A stretch of 64,000 nucleotides of DNA, taken from Palaemon carinicauda (lineage: Eukaryota > Arthropoda > Malacostraca > Decapoda > Palaemonidae). A program made the translations under genes and the position numbers. The notes under the pieces are model-generated. The model was not told the origin of the DNA. It saw only the letters and a list, made by a program, of their open reading frames with translations, and searched no databases. Location: contig NC_090729.1 of NCBI RefSeq assembly GCF_036898095.1, positions 63,390,758 through 63,454,757 of the forward strand, given 5' to 3'. This document shows, piece after piece, positions 45,501 through 57,639 of the stretch. The stretch's first letter is position 1, and each line of letters begins with the position of its first letter.

Positions 45501-48371
45501 ACCGGTAGGGGATACCTCTGCTGGTAAAACTAAATATTCGGCAGCAACACTGGCTACTGTGTCTGGGGCTGCGCCTAGTAGTCTTAGTAAATCTTTGAGT
45601 TGTTTGAAAGTTAATGGTCTCACTGTTAATGCACTTATTGATACAGGAAGCTCGGAAAATTTTGTGAGTCAGAAGATTGCTAAAGAAAACAACCTAATCA
45701 TACTTCCTGACGACGGGCACGTCTCCATGGCTGATGCGTCTCTCTCGTCCAAAGTCTTAGGTCTTTGTTGTGTGGATGTGGAGCTGCAAGGACAAATTTA
45801 TCCTAGTGTAAAACTCAAAGTGCTGCCAGCTCTGTGTAGTGATGTAATTTTGGGGCATGAATTCTTGAAGAATCATTCTGCTCTAGAAATGGCTTTTGGA
45901 GGAGCACGCCCACCACTCAAGATATGTGGGCTGGCAGCAGTGAAGTTGGTTGCGCCCACACTCTTCAGCAATCTGACAGCAGACTGCAGACCCATTGCTG
46001 CAAAGTCGAGACATTACTCTCAGGCAGATAAGGAATTTGTCAAAACTGAAATTGGTAGAATGCTACAAGAAGGAATAATAAGACCCAGCCAGTCTCCATG
46101 GAGGGCCCAGGTGCTAATCACTGCAGGGCACAATCACAGGAAGAGAATAGTGATTGATTATTTACAAACTATAAACAGGTTTACTAAGATGGATGCTTAC
46201 CCTTTGCCTCGGATCGATGAAACAGTAAACAATGTCTCAGGATATAAAGTGTTTAGCACCTTGGACCTGAAGAGCGCCTACCACCAAGTGCCAATAAGAG
46301 AAGACGAAAAGTTGTACACTGCTTTTGAGTTGAGTGGAAAGCTGTATGAGTTCAATCGAATCCCATTTGGTGTGAAGAACGGAGTGGCCACTTTCCAACG
46401 AGTTGTGGATCAGAAGAAAAGGTGGAAGGGGCATTTGCTTATGTGGACAATGTGACTGTATATGGAGAGACGGAAGAGGAGCATGACAAAAACCTAAATC
46501 ATTTCTTGAAAGTGGCGAGGGATTACAACCTCACATTTAATCATGATAAGTGTGATTTCAGGACACAGTCTATAAACCTTCTGGGATGTTCTATAAAGGA
46601 TGGAGAGATCAGACCTGATCCAGAACGACTGCAGCCTCTCTTGAGTCTACCCCTTCCCAAGGATACTGCCTCTCTTCGGAGAATGTTGGGGTTGCTTGCT
46701 CATTACTCACGATGGATACCAAACTTCTCTGAGAAAGTCCGGCCTCTTTCACACTCCACGAGATTCCCATTGTCTTTTGAAGCTTCTCTGACTTTTGAGA
46801 AATTGAAGAATGAAATTTCGAAGTCCGTGGTGCAAGCCATTGATCCTACATCCCCTTTCACAGTCGAAACAGATGCCTCAGACCATGCCATTGAAGCTAC
46901 TCTCACTCACAATGGACTTCCTGTAGCGTTCTTCTCTCGCACTCTCTCTGACAGTGAACAAAGGCATTCTTCAGTAGAGAAAGAAGCTTATGCCATAGTT
47001 GAGGCCCTCAGAAAGTGGAAGCATTACCTAATTGGTCATCACTTTAAGCTGATTACTGACCAGCGAAGTGTAAAATTCATGTTCGACACAAGATCTTCAA
47101 GCAAAATCAAGAACGACAAGATAGCCAGGTGGCGCATTGAACTGTCATGCTACCGCTACGATATAGTGTATCGTCCAGGTACGGAAAATATTCCTGCAGA
47201 TGCTCTCTCGCGTGTCTGTGGTGCTGTAGCTACAGACAAACTCAAACAACTGCATGAAAGTCTATGTCATCCTGGAGTGTCAAGGATGGTGCATTCCATC
47301 CGAGTTCGGAACCTGGCTTATTCTGTTGAGGATGTAAAGAAGGTTACTGCTTCTTGTCCAATCTGCTCTACTGTCAAACCTCAGTTCTATAAGCCTGATG
47401 ATGACCATCTGGTGAAAGCTACTCAGCCATACGAGAGATTGAACTTGGATTTTAAGGGGCCCCTTCCGTCACAGTCGAAAAACAGATACTTGCTCACAGT
47501 CATTGACGAATTCTCACGGTTCCCTTTTGCGTTCCCTTGTTCAGACATGACTGCTGGTGCTATCATCGGGTGTTTGGTGCAACTGTTTGCACTATTCGGA
47601 ATGCCAGCATACGTACACTCAGATAGGGGAGTCTCTTTCATGTCAGAAGAACTGAAGAAATTCTTACTAGAGAAAGGAGTGGCTACCAGTCGCACTACGC
47701 CCTACAACCCAAGGGGCAATGGCCAGGTGGAGAGGTACAATGGAATCATATGGAAAACCATTCAGTTAGCTCTCAGAACAAGGAATCTTGATGTCTCGAA
47801 ATGGGAAGTTGTCCTCCCAGATGCACTTCACTCTATCCATTCCCTGCTATGTATGTCAACTAATTGTACACCACACGAGCGTTTCCTAAAGCATCCTCGG
47901 AAGTCCATGTCAGGTCGTACGTTGCCTACCTGGCTCATCACCAAAGGTCCCGCTCTATTAAGACGGCAAGTACGGCACAGCAAGAATGATCCTCTAGTAG
48001 ATAAAGTAGAAATAGTAGAAGCTAATCCTGAATATACTCATGTCAAGTTTCCTGATGGTAGAGAGTCCACTGTGTCTTTGAGGCATCTACCACCTTTAAG
48101 TGGTGATGATAGTAGCAGCGGGGAGGCCACCAGACCTTCACTGCCACAATCTCTAGAGTCTCTAGGTATATCAGAGTCTGAGGTGTGCCGTCCAGATGCT
48201 AGAGCAAGCTCGGAACCTGCTCTTCAAGAAGTCACTCATGACGTTACACCCGGGGAAAGTGCTGTTCAAGGGCTTCCTGCTGCGTCTGGTCAAGGCACTA
48301 CACCTGTACCACTCCGGAGGTCTGAAAGGACCCGGCGGGCTCCTAAGTATTTTGATGATTATGCTGCTTGA
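45501..48371 (+). pseudogene. Pol of the Y-V-D-N gypsy element (protease, RT, RNase H, integrase)
   Basis: The protease is ALIDTGSSENFVS (45630). RT runs from MLQEGIIRPSQSPW (46057) and STLDLKSAYHQVPI (46255) to the active site, which reads AYVDNVTVYG at 46437-46466, Asn replacing the second Asp of YxDD. A one-base shift at about 46405-46422 splits the ORF just before it. RNase H is VETDASDHAIEATL (46864) and ends PADALSR. The integrase has its zinc finger at 47245-47390 (LHESLCHPG ... CPIC), and the core residues D (NLDFKGPL), D (VHSDRGVSF) and E (NGQVERYNG). It ends RRSERTRRAPKYFDDYAA at 48371. Only the one frameshift blocks the pol part. Confidence 0.9.
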
Positions 48372-48390
48372 ATTTCATAGGTGGGGAGAA

Positions 48391-48680
48391 TGTGGTAATA
48401 AATGTTCAATGTAGTTTTACATTTATGCTCTTATGTACGTTGTGTTTCTCTGCTTGCATTTACCAGCTTATTATGTTGCTATTTGTGTGTCTTCGCGCAT
48501 ATTATTGCTTGTGGATGTCCCTGTGTTGTCTGGCCCTTACTTTGATGTATTTGTTTGCTATTGTGCATGTAAAGTAGTGCGTGTTGTAATAGTGGCTGTT
48601 TCTATTGTTTCAGGAGGTGACTCCAGTTTTTGTGTGCAATAAAACCTATAACCTATGACAGGTTTTTCATTTTTACAACA
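48391..48680 (+). repeat. 3' LTR of the Y-V-D-N gypsy element
   Basis: 290 bp, directly after a purine-rich tract (aggtggggagaa). It is identical to the 5' LTR except for about seven positions. Confidence 0.93.
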
Positions 48681-48721
48681 TGCTGTAAACAGTCTTTCTG
48701 CTGATCCATTCTGGTGAGGAG
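48681..48721 (-). pseudogene. Ty1/copia pol relic, piece 2 (integrase, Glu region)
   Basis: Only 41 bp lie between two LTR elements. On the minus strand they encode SPHQNGSAERLF, the conserved third catalytic region of copia integrase with its Glu. The text runs on into 44413 downward and comes from 54961 downward. Confidence 0.7.
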
Positions 48722-48956
48722 TGTAACAATATGTGAATGTTGTGGTCAGGATTTCCTATGTAATCAGTGTATGAATATTGTTTGGTACGCAGACTAAGTT
48801 TGTAGATGATATCTGTTGTTTATGTTTGGATAAGTCACGTGACCACAGAGTCTTCCCAGTCTCCCTGCCCTCGACATGTTGGCTCAGCAATGCTGTATAA
48901 CTTGCTGTATAACTTGTATAATAAACTAAGGTTAATTACCCTCGGCTTATCCATCA
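48722..48956 (+). repeat. 5' LTR of the Mag-like element
   Basis: tgtaacaatatgtgaatgtt ... cggcttatccatca. It pairs with 54718-54954, with about fifteen differences by eye. Confidence 0.88.
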
Positions 48957-48969
48957 GAACCCATAACAT

Positions 48970-48984
48970 GGTGTCAGAAGTGGT
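48970..48984 (+). other. Primer binding site, tRNA-Leu type
   Basis: tggtgtcagaagtgg. The complement (ccacttctgacacca) looks like the 3' end of a eukaryotic tRNA-Leu with its CCA. It lies about 13 bases after the LTR. Confidence 0.6.
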
Positions 48985-49087
48985 TCTTATCTACATATAA
49001 GATGGATTAAAGAAGATATGAGGGTAAGTGACAACTTTCAAGTTACGGACAAGTTTGTTGATGTCCTAGGCTACGCTGTTTGCCAAC

Positions 49088-50464
49088 GTGCATAATTTTT
49101 CTCAGTGGGATAAGTTTTTTTTTCTCATCATAATTAAGGTAGTTTTGTACCATAAAGATGAATGTACAGCTACTCCACCGAGTCCTATGGACTTTAGTGC
49201 AAGTACTAATGTAGCCCTCAAATGGAAGAAATTTACAGAAGCTTTTATTAACTATGAAATTGCCGTAGGCTTAGACAATGAAGCTGACAGACGAAGGGTA
49301 GCAACATTCTTGGATGTTATAGGAGAATTAGGGGTTGAGAAATATAATACACTTTCTTGGGATGCAGATGGAGATAAATATAAGATAGATAAAGTATTAA
49401 GGAAATTTGTTGCAGAATGTAGTCCCAAATCAAATATAATCATGGAAAGATACAAGTTTTTCAAGCGGAAACAAGAATCTAATGAAAGTTGTGACCAATT
49501 CATAGCTCAGTTAAGAATTCTATGCAAAACTTGCAATTATGATAATGAAGAAGAAATGATCAGGGATCAATTCATCCTCAATTTACATGATGATAAGGCT
49601 AGGGAGAAATTAGTGGATCATGTGCAGATGGATACAAAGCCAATGACCTTAGAAAGCGCTGTGAATTTTGTAAAAAATTATGAAATGCGAATTCAGCAAA
49701 AGCAGCAGATGACTAGTAGCAATACTGAAGAAGAGGAAGTTAATGTCGTGTGGAAGAAGAAAAAAAAGTACAAAAATCCTCAAATTAAGCCTAAGTACAA
49801 TTGTGCCAAGGAAATAAACGATTGCAGGTATTATGGCAGGACTCATAAAATTGGGATGTGCCCAGCATATGGTCAAGTGTGTGCCAAATGTAAGAGAAAG
49901 AATCATTATGCTAAACAGTGTAATACTAATTGGAACTCTGAAAAAGTGAAAACTTGTGAAGAGAATGAGGACAGTGATAGTGACCTTCAGCAAATTAGCA
50001 CAATAAATGAATCGATAGAAAACATTTCTATGTCTCATGAGAGAAAGCAGTATGTAACCATGACTGTAAATCAGCAAGAAATAAATTTTCAGATTGATTC
50101 CGGTGCTACGTGCAATGTTTTGAGTGTTAGAGAACTGAAACGTTTGATTGGCAATGATAAGTTAGATATTGGTGATAGCATCAAACTGAAAGTGTTTAAT
50201 AATAAACCAATCAAGACTATTGGAATTAAAACTCTAATGTGTGAAAGGAAAGGAAAGCAGTATAAACTTAATTTATATGTAATGAAGGAAAATGTTTCTT
50301 CTGTAATAGGTTATGAGGATGAACAGAGACTGAAATTGATCAAAATTCTTGTGTATGATAACCCAAGTGCTAAGCAAGAAATAAATGTGGTTTTTCCAAA
50401 AGTGTTAGATAGAAACAAGATTATTTCTGATTTTCCTGATTTATTCGAGGGATTGGGGGAATAA
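49088..50464 (+). pseudogene. Gag and protease of the Mag-like element
   Basis: The frame is open over 458 codons. The likely real start is the ATG at 49187 (MDFSASTNVALKWKKFTEAF), because the upstream part is translated leader with a T-run. The capsid-like part has ERYKFFKRKQESNESCDQF. The nucleocapsid has a worn first knuckle (CRYYGRTHKIGMC, its second Cys lost) and an intact second (CAKCKRKNHYAKQC). The protease motif is FQIDSGATCNVLS (50090). A TAA at 50462 ends the frame, but the same frame continues into RT, so this is probably a single polyprotein broken by one stop. Confidence 0.85.
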
Positions 50465-52748
50465 GGACCTCCATGTAAGATAAATATTGATGATACAGTG
50501 TCACCAGTGATCCATGATCCAAGAAAATTTCCTTTTGCCCTTAAGAGAAAATTGAAGCAGCAGTTAAGTGGTATGGAAGGTACCATTATTGAAAAAGTCT
50601 CGGAACCTACAAATTGGGTTTCTAGCATGGTTTTAGTAACAAAACCTAATTCAGATTTAAAGATTTGTTTAGATCCTACAGATCTGAACAAAGCTATCAA
50701 GAGACCCCATTATCCAATTCCAACAATTGAGGAAATTTTACCAATATGGGTAAAGCTAAAATATTTTCAGTACTTGATGCAAAGAATGGATTTTGGAAAG
50801 TGCAACTTGACAAAGAGTCAAGTTATTTGACTACATTTATTATGCCTTTTGGTAGGTATAGATGGAAGAGAATGCCTTTTTGTATATCATCGGCACCAGA
50901 AGAGTACCAGAGACGAATGCATGATGCCTTACATAATTTAGATGGCATAGAAGTAATAGCAGACGATATCCTAATTTATGGCAAAGGAAATACGGATCAG
51001 GAAGCTTTGGAAAACCATGATAAGAACCTATTAGCGTTACTACAAAGATGCCGAAAAGAAAACATCAAGTTAAATCAAGAGAGGAAGAAATTACATGTGA
51101 CTGAAGTTAATTACATTGGACATTTGCTAACAAAGGATGGTGTTTGTCCAGATCCAAAGAAAATTGAAGCTATTAATTGTCTAAAAGTGCCAAGTGATGT
51201 TAAATCATTGAAAAGATTTCTAGGGATGGTTAATTATCTTTCAAAGTTTTTACCAAGGTTGTCAGAAGTAACTCAACCATTAAGAAATCTGGAAAAGAAA
51301 AATGTTGAAAGGCAGTGGAACTCTTCTCATGATGAAGCATTCTCCAAGATTAAGAAACTAATTGTTGAAGCTCCTTGCTTGAAATATTTGGACAGTAATT
51401 GTAATGTGTCTTTACAGTGTGATGCTTCAATGTCAGGATTAGGTGCTGTCCTAATGCAAAACGGTCACCCAGTGGCTTATGCTTCTAAATCGTTAACTGA
51501 AACAGAACAGCGATATGCTCAAATAGAAAAAGAGATGTTAGCCATTGTTTTTGCAGCATTTTGTTTTGATCAATATCTTTATGGCAAAGATGTTATTGTA
51601 GAAACTGATCACAAACCTTTGGAAAGTATTTTTAAGAAACCATTAATGAAATGTCCCAAGAGGTTACAAAGTATGTTATTGCAATTGCAGAAGTTTAATT
51701 TGAGTGTTAAGTATAAACCAGGTAGTAAAATGTACATAGCAGATACATTGAGGAGAGATTTCTTGTCGAATACATTTTCAGGTGCAGATAAATCTGATGT
51801 AATTGCATTATTTGAAGAGGTTGGTAATGTAAATATGACAGAACATGTTGCTGTGACAAATAAAAGACCTGAGGATATTAGACAAATGACCATAAGTGAT
51901 ATTGCATTGCAAACATTAAAAGAAACAATTCTAAAAGGTTGGCCCACTCATTGTATTGAGGTTCCTGAAACCATAAGATCTTTTTTTAAATTTAGGGATG
52001 AACTTACTATTGATAATGATATAATATTTAGAGGTAATTGCATTGTAGTCCCATCATGTTTAAGGTCTTACATGCTGAAACAAATTCATTATGCTCACAA
52101 TGGGATTGAAGCTACTGTTAGATATGGTAGAGATATATTGTTCTGGCCTGGCATGAGTGCAGATATAAAGAATTATGTTTCTTCTTGCGTGGTGCGTAAT
52201 AAGTATGGTAGTAAACGAACCAAGGAATCCTTAAATTCACATGATTTTCCTTCTAGGCCGTGGTCTAAAATTGGAAAGGATATTTTTAGTGTTGGCAATT
52301 GTAGCTATTTGATTTTGGTAGATTATTATTCGTCATATTTTGAGATAAATTCACTGGAAAATATGTTAGCGTCAAATGTTGTAAGCAAGTTAAGGAGTCA
52401 TTTTTCACGCTATGGTATACCAGACATTGTAGTAAGTGACTGTGGCTCACAATTTACACCAAGTGAAATTCAAACATTTGTAAAGAAATGGTCATTTAAA
52501 CATGTAAAATCATCCCCTTACCACCACCAGTCAAATGGCAAAGCTGAAAATGCAGTAAAAATAATGAAACAGTTGTTCACAAAATCAAAGGAGGATGGCC
52601 ATGATCCTTTATTAGCACTTCTTGAATGGAGAAACACTCCAACTGAGGGATTTAACTCTTCACCTGCTCAAAGATATTTTGGTAGAAGAACTAAAAGTCA
52701 ATTACCTATAACAGAAAATTTACTTAAACCCAAGATTGTTGATGAGGT
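50465..52748 (+). pseudogene. Pol of the Mag-like element (RT, RNase H, integrase)
   Basis: The RT start (LKQQLSGMEGTIIEKV, 50550) is in one frame. A shift at about 50735-50750 moves the rest into the 684-codon frame: FSVLDAKNGFWKVQL, MPFCISSAPEEYQRRM and the active site IADDILIYG (about 50955). RNase H has LQCDASMSGLGAVLMQNG (51414). Its terminal motif reads IADTLRRDF rather than the common ADALSR. The integrase zinc finger reads HYAHNG...SSCVVRNKY, so the last Cys is Arg. The D-D-E core is present (VDYYSS, VSDCGSQF, NGKAENAV). The frame is cut by an insertion at 52749; its C-terminal part resumes at 54197. Confidence 0.87.
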
Positions 52749-53215
52749 TGTGGCGGGATGTTGCAAAAACAACCCCCACACCCTTGATCACACTAACTGA
52801 CAAATAGTCTCCTCTGCACAAACATTCCCCTTACGTTATCAACTGGACTCTTGGACAAAAGGACAAACAAAACAAAACATACCCTTAATACTATATTTCT
52901 TAAAAACTAAAATCCTCAACATAAATAATCCACAATCAAATTATCAACACTTGAATATATAATAACCGTATACCATTCAAATAAATCAACCAAAAAACCT
53001 AACAAACTTAAAATTAAACTTCACACCAACACCCAAATATGTATGATTATATATATTTATAAGGACAGAGTCTTAATCAATGGCACACTGACAGCCGTCC
53101 ACACACTGCAGAACTGTCTTTTACTGCACACAACCACACCTTTGTGGCTAGCAACACATTGTGCGGCAATTTTCCGCAACTACCTCCCTAATTGGGGTCC
53201 TGGATATCATATCAT

Positions 53216-53258
53216 CGTCATCGTCATCATCATCATCATCATCCTCATCATCATCATG
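53216..53258. repeat. (TCA)n microsatellite
   Basis: tcgtcatcgtcatcatcatc-type trinucleotide run inside the probable solo LTR. Confidence 0.85.
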
Positions 53259-53830
53259 CGTAATCTCAATAAACAGGCCAGGTCATCAACAGTGGGACAA
53301 TTCAAAAGAGCAGTCTAAACAAAATCACTCGCAGGCCAGGTCATCAACAATAATCCACTTTCATAAATTTTAGTCACTCCAAAGGAGGAATCACGGCCTG
53401 CCAAAATAAAAAAGAAAAAACACTTATGAACACTCCTAACTAACTTAACTATCGCACTATAATCAAAGATAAATAATAAACTTTCTATCACTCATGAACG
53501 CGCCTAACAAAAATAAATAAAAACAGTACTTACTTAAAATATAAAAAAAAAGCTTCACAGCCGGCTTTCGAAGAAAAAAAAAATAACACCCGACTCCTTC
53601 TACAGTCAGAGATCCAATGCTTTCGCCCAAGACATTCATCACCGCCCGATCCTAGCTAAAAAAATGTAAACAAACAACCTCAAATATACCGACAATCTTT
53701 CCAACAATAACCAATCATTCGCTAATTACCCTTGTTCTTCGGCGCGCACCGCGGACACACAAACATACGCACACACAACCACACATACTCTCTCGCGCAC
53801 GCGCGATCTAGCAAAACTAAAGCAAATTAA

Positions 53831-53969
53831 ATTCTCTCTCTCTCTCTGACAAAACTAAAGCAAATAAACACTTTCTCTCTCTCTCACAAAACTAAGCAAA
53901 TAAACACTTTCTCTCTCTTGCGGTTTGACAAAACTTAAGTAAATAAACACTCACTCACTCACTCACTCA

Positions 53970-54026
<57 letters not shown>

Positions 54027-54077
54027 ATGACAAAGCTAAAGCAAATAAAATGTCTTGATTTAACAATACTAAAACAA

Positions 54078-54147
<70 letters not shown>
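53831..54147. repeat. (CT)n microsatellite cluster
   Basis: Several CT runs, the longest at about 53971-54025 and 54080-54147, separated by a repeated 'gacaaaactaaagcaaataa' spacer. Frames reading RERERE are artefacts. Confidence 0.9.
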
Positions 54148-54150
<3 letters not shown>

Positions 54151-54196
54151 TTGGCAAAACCAAAAAAATAAATTAAAATAAAATTAATCCTCCACA

Positions 54197-54604
54197 AGGT
54201 ACCAGAAGTTCAAACTAAAAAATTGATTAGGCAAGCTAGATATTATAACAGATCATGTGAGAATTTAGTCTCATTAAAACCAGGTGATGTCATCCGTGTA
54301 CAACCAGTTCCAGGAAAAAAAGGAATGGAAGAAAGGTAAGGTAACAAAAGAGGTTGCAAAAAGGAAATACAAAATAGAAGTAGAAGGCAAAGTATATTTT
54401 AGAAATCGTAAATTTTTGAAAAAGACATCAGAGACAGTAACTGATAATTATATAGATTCTGATATTGAAATTAAAACTGATGTAAATACGAATGATGTTG
54501 CAAATAAATCTTTAATAATTCCTGAAGCTGATAACTTAGAATCACAAAGAACCAGAAGTGGTCGTGTTGTAAGGAAACCTCAATATCTTGAGGATTATTT
54601 GTGA
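54197..54604 (+). pseudogene. Integrase C-terminal part of the Mag-like element
   Basis: It continues the interrupted integrase (VPEVQTKKLIRQARYYNRSC, then VSLKPGDVIRVQPVPGKKEWKKG), with an SH3-like basic segment and the usual end TRSGRVVRKPQYLEDYL followed by TGA at 54602. In frame and open from 54198. Confidence 0.82.
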
Positions 54605-54717
54605 TAAATTTAAAGAGCCAATTAGGTATGTAGGATTAAAAGTATGTTGCAGGGACCATTTATGTAGAAGAAAAGTTCTTCCAGGATTTTGTTGAGAAAA
54701 TGTAAAAGAATGGAGAT

Positions 54718-54954
54718 GTAACAATATGTGAATGTTGTGGTCAGGATTTCGTATGTAATCAGTGTATGAATATTGTTTGGTACGCAGTCTAAGTTTGTAA
54801 ATGATATCTGTTGTTTATGTTTGGGTAAGTCACGTGACCACACAGGGTCTTCCGTATTCTCCCCGCTCTCCACATGTTGGCTCGGCAATGCTGTATAACT
54901 TGCTGTATAACTTGTATAATAAACTAAGGTTAATTACCCTCAGCTTATCAATCA
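54718..54954 (+). repeat. 3' LTR of the Mag-like element
   Basis: tgtaacaatatgtgaatgtt ... cagcttatcaatca, preceded by the purine-rich agaatggaga. Confidence 0.88.
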
Positions 54955-55767
54955 GTGGAGAAGTTTCATGCTTTATTTTCTTTTTAGACCATGAACAGTT
55001 TGAATTCGCCTCCATTATTACTTCTCAATCTTTTAACACAAACATAGGGGACTACATTTGCTAAAAAGTCTCCTCGTGGCCTTAATAGTTTCACATTTAT
55101 TCTTCAAAAATAAACAATAACTAATCCTAAATATTTGTTAGTGAAATTCAAAGCATACCTAAAACCTTCTTAAGCTTTAGGATCTACTGGACCTGCAGTC
55201 TCAATGTAATAGTTCAAAAGGAGGCTTTGTCCCATCATCAAGTAGGCTATTCTTGACCTTTCATTTACCATTTTAACTTTACTATAAACTGTGCAATCTT
55301 AGATTTTAGTATCAACGATTTCCAAACCTTCAACGACCTTCCCAAATTTCTTGACCTCTTGGAGATCACAATGACCTAAAATTTATATCACTCATTAATT
55401 CTTAGGGCGGTCCTTTAATCACCATCGCAGCAGGTGAACTATCAATGATCACCTCATCAGCAGTTTTCAGAGTAACAGCTACGTTGTCAGCATGAATCAT
55501 ATAATCAGTCATAATTTCTGTAGAGAATTCCCGTAAAGTGCATAAATTACTGTTGCCCAAATTCTGAATGATTTTGGCAAAAGTTTTAGCAATAGGTTCT
55601 CCATCCAGGTCAATGTCTGCTACTCCACCTCTGTTAGAATGGTGTCTTGTAACTTCTGCAACTGTTAATTACCCAAGGAATTTGACCTCTTACATTTCAT
55701 ACTTGCGTTCATCACCGTCGACCATCAATCTGTTCTCGGGCCCAAAACCTGTCGAGTTTCTATCCAT
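54955..55767 (-). pseudogene. Ty1/copia relic, piece 1 (gag start, then integrase)
   Basis: On the minus strand an ATG at 55767 starts MDRNSTGFGPENRLMVDGDE, a copia gag opening. Near 55500 TDYMIHADNVAVTLKTADEV matches the UBN2-type gag region. A deletion then joins to the integrase zinc-finger region (GHCDLQEVKKFGKVVEGLEI, about 55385-55325). The integrase core begins at about 55200 (TAGPVDPKA) and 55040 (LRSNNGGEF). The first catalytic Asp is Glu and the second is Asn, so the relic is long dead. Protease is missing. It continues at 48721 and 44413. Confidence 0.7.
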
Positions 55768-57639
55768 GACTGTTGTGAATATATATTAATAATTTTAGGA
55801 TGGCAGACCAACCTGTGACTGGTAATTTACGGGTTGTACTCTGGTACTCTCCACAAAAACAAATATTACATCACCTTGAACCTTCAATAAGGATACGCAA
55901 TATAGTACTTATTTTGGAATGTACTACAGTGCCATCTACTCTATTGATTTCCAATTGATATGTACACATACATAGATAGCCTACTATATTAATGATTATT
56001 GTAAACATAAGATCATACTCTTATCATTTTACTTCTTGATATTGTTTATTTTTATGGGTTAACATACTGTAGGTATGTGATTTGCTACAGCACTGCGCAA
56101 GAGATGACGGCAATATTTCAGAGTTTTGTAATGCTTTAAGGCTGTGTATGACTCCGTAAGAAAACGATTAGTGGTCACTGTATAAAATATGTACACTTAA
56201 CAAATCTTAATTTGTATACATATTTTGCAGTACAGTTTTAGAGTAGTGTATTGCTTATGGAAATGTAGGCTATGTGTAAGGTAGGATATCAAATAGCCAA
56301 GTAGTGCAAGCGAAAACAGCTAACACTTACATAGCAGTTTAACTTGACTTTAGTGATAGAATAAATTCACATATTACAGTAATAGACAATAGAGTATCAG
56401 TTATCCGAGCATGAGTTTATCTGCGTTCAGCACAAGGCTGGGCAATCTTACAAGCAAGCAAGCATAGGATGTCTCGAGGGAGCTTGTTGTCATTTCTGAT
56501 GTTAAATATACACTTCTATACATGAAATAATTCTTAAGGATATAATAATGATAAAGTTGAAATAGTTTCAATAAAGTCAAGTTGGGAGGAAACACTGAAG
56601 GGAACCCAGTTTATCATAATATATATATAATTGTACCGTTTAAACCGTAAAGACGTTTAATTTGTACCACGAATTGTAACGTTCAATTTTCCTCAGTATC
56701 AATTTTGAATATTTGTATATTTTCTGTTTTATATTGGATTTGATTATAAATGTTTTCATTACACCAGTTATTGCTATCATCACTTTTGTATTCACAATAA
56801 GTTCTTTCCATTTGCCAACTATTGCAAATTATATCGGCGAGTTATTTACTTATATAATGAAGTTTATAGATTATTTTGCATCAAAAAAATAATAAAATAA
56901 TGATCATAATTAAGTTATCATAAAGGTACAAACTTACAGAAACAGGAAAAATTATAAACTATTTTATAAAAACATACCGGGTAAAACTCAGCAAAAGAGA
57001 AAAAAAAAGACCCCTTTATATAACACTAAATTATATCCAAGTGCAGATTATTTTACACATTTTCATTGTACGATAATAATACAATATCCTGTAAAAAATT
57101 CAGCAATTAACTATGTCATTTACCTACCCAAAATAAATGTTGAAAAAAATTATGCATTTTGGGGGGGCGGGGGGGCAGGCCAAAAAAAACATACTTTATT
57201 TTTCATTTCAGGACACATTCCCTTATGGTTCGTCCCGCCCCTTGATCTCAGCAGTTGATGCTAAATTGTCGTAGATTGAGTGCTTAGCATAGTTTTAGTT
57301 TATTTCCCTATTTAGATTCTAGGTGAATATTATTGTAAAGTCATTTTCTTTGTATACTTATTCTTTAAATTTATTTTTAATGAATATCTATTTTGAACAT
57401 AACCTTTACTTACAATTTTGAAGATTAGAATATTCTTTGTAATTTTTATTTATTGTGAAAGGTTGTGAATTGACTTGAAAAGGAATTTTTTATGAATTAT
57501 TTTTCGGTCGAGATCGACCCATCGAAACCTATCCATGGTGGTGAAATAATGATACCTTCCCAGGGTAGATTTCCCAGTTAGCTCCTTCGAAGTGTCAACT
57601 GTTTTTTAGTTCTTTGACTTGTTTTGTTTGAGAGTTTAG
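55768..57639. other. Anonymous AT-rich DNA
   Basis: No gene recognised. A G-rich run lies at 57163-57178. The part just right of 55767 may include the copia leader or LTR, but I cannot define it without a partner copy. Confidence 0.45.

Larger units (their letters stand above)
44414..48680 (+). mobile_element. Ty3/gypsy element with Y-V-D-N RT and a self-complementary primer site
   Basis: Two 290-bp LTRs (44414-44703 and 48391-48680) are flanked by a perfect 5-bp duplication, TGCTG at 44409-44413 and 48681-48685. Gag, protease, RT, RNase H and integrase follow in normal order. The LTRs differ at about seven positions, so it is a fairly recent insertion. Two frameshifts (in gag and in RT) break the polyprotein. 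It interrupts the minus-strand copia relic. The primer site is not an obvious tRNA match but complements part of the LTR. Confidence 0.93.
52749..54196 (+). mobile_element. Probable solo LTR inserted in integrase
   Basis: The insert starts tgtggcggga and ends cctccaca, so it has TG...CA ends within a 5-bp inverted repeat (tgtgg/ccaca). A 4-bp duplication, AGGT, flanks it (52745-52748 and 54197-54200). There is no coding capacity over 1448 bp. It contains a (TCA)n tract and two (CT)n tracts. These points fit a solo LTR left by recombination between the LTRs of a longer element. Orientation is assumed from the TG start. Confidence 0.65.
48722..54954 (+). mobile_element. Mag-like Ty3/gypsy element
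   Basis: LTRs of about 236 bp (48722-48956 and 54718-54954) flank gag, protease, RT, RNase H and integrase. The flanks gaggag (48716-48721) and gtggag (54955-54960) match in five of six positions, so they are probably a worn target duplication. The primer site fits tRNA-Leu. It lies in the minus-strand copia relic, 41 bp from the Y-V-D-N element. A 1.45-kb insertion (52749-54196) cuts the integrase C-terminus. Clade assignment rests on gag and integrase style and is tentative. Confidence 0.88.

Noticed and set aside
53963..54163. Open frame reading RERERE
   Set aside because: Translation of a (CT)n microsatellite inside the probable solo LTR.
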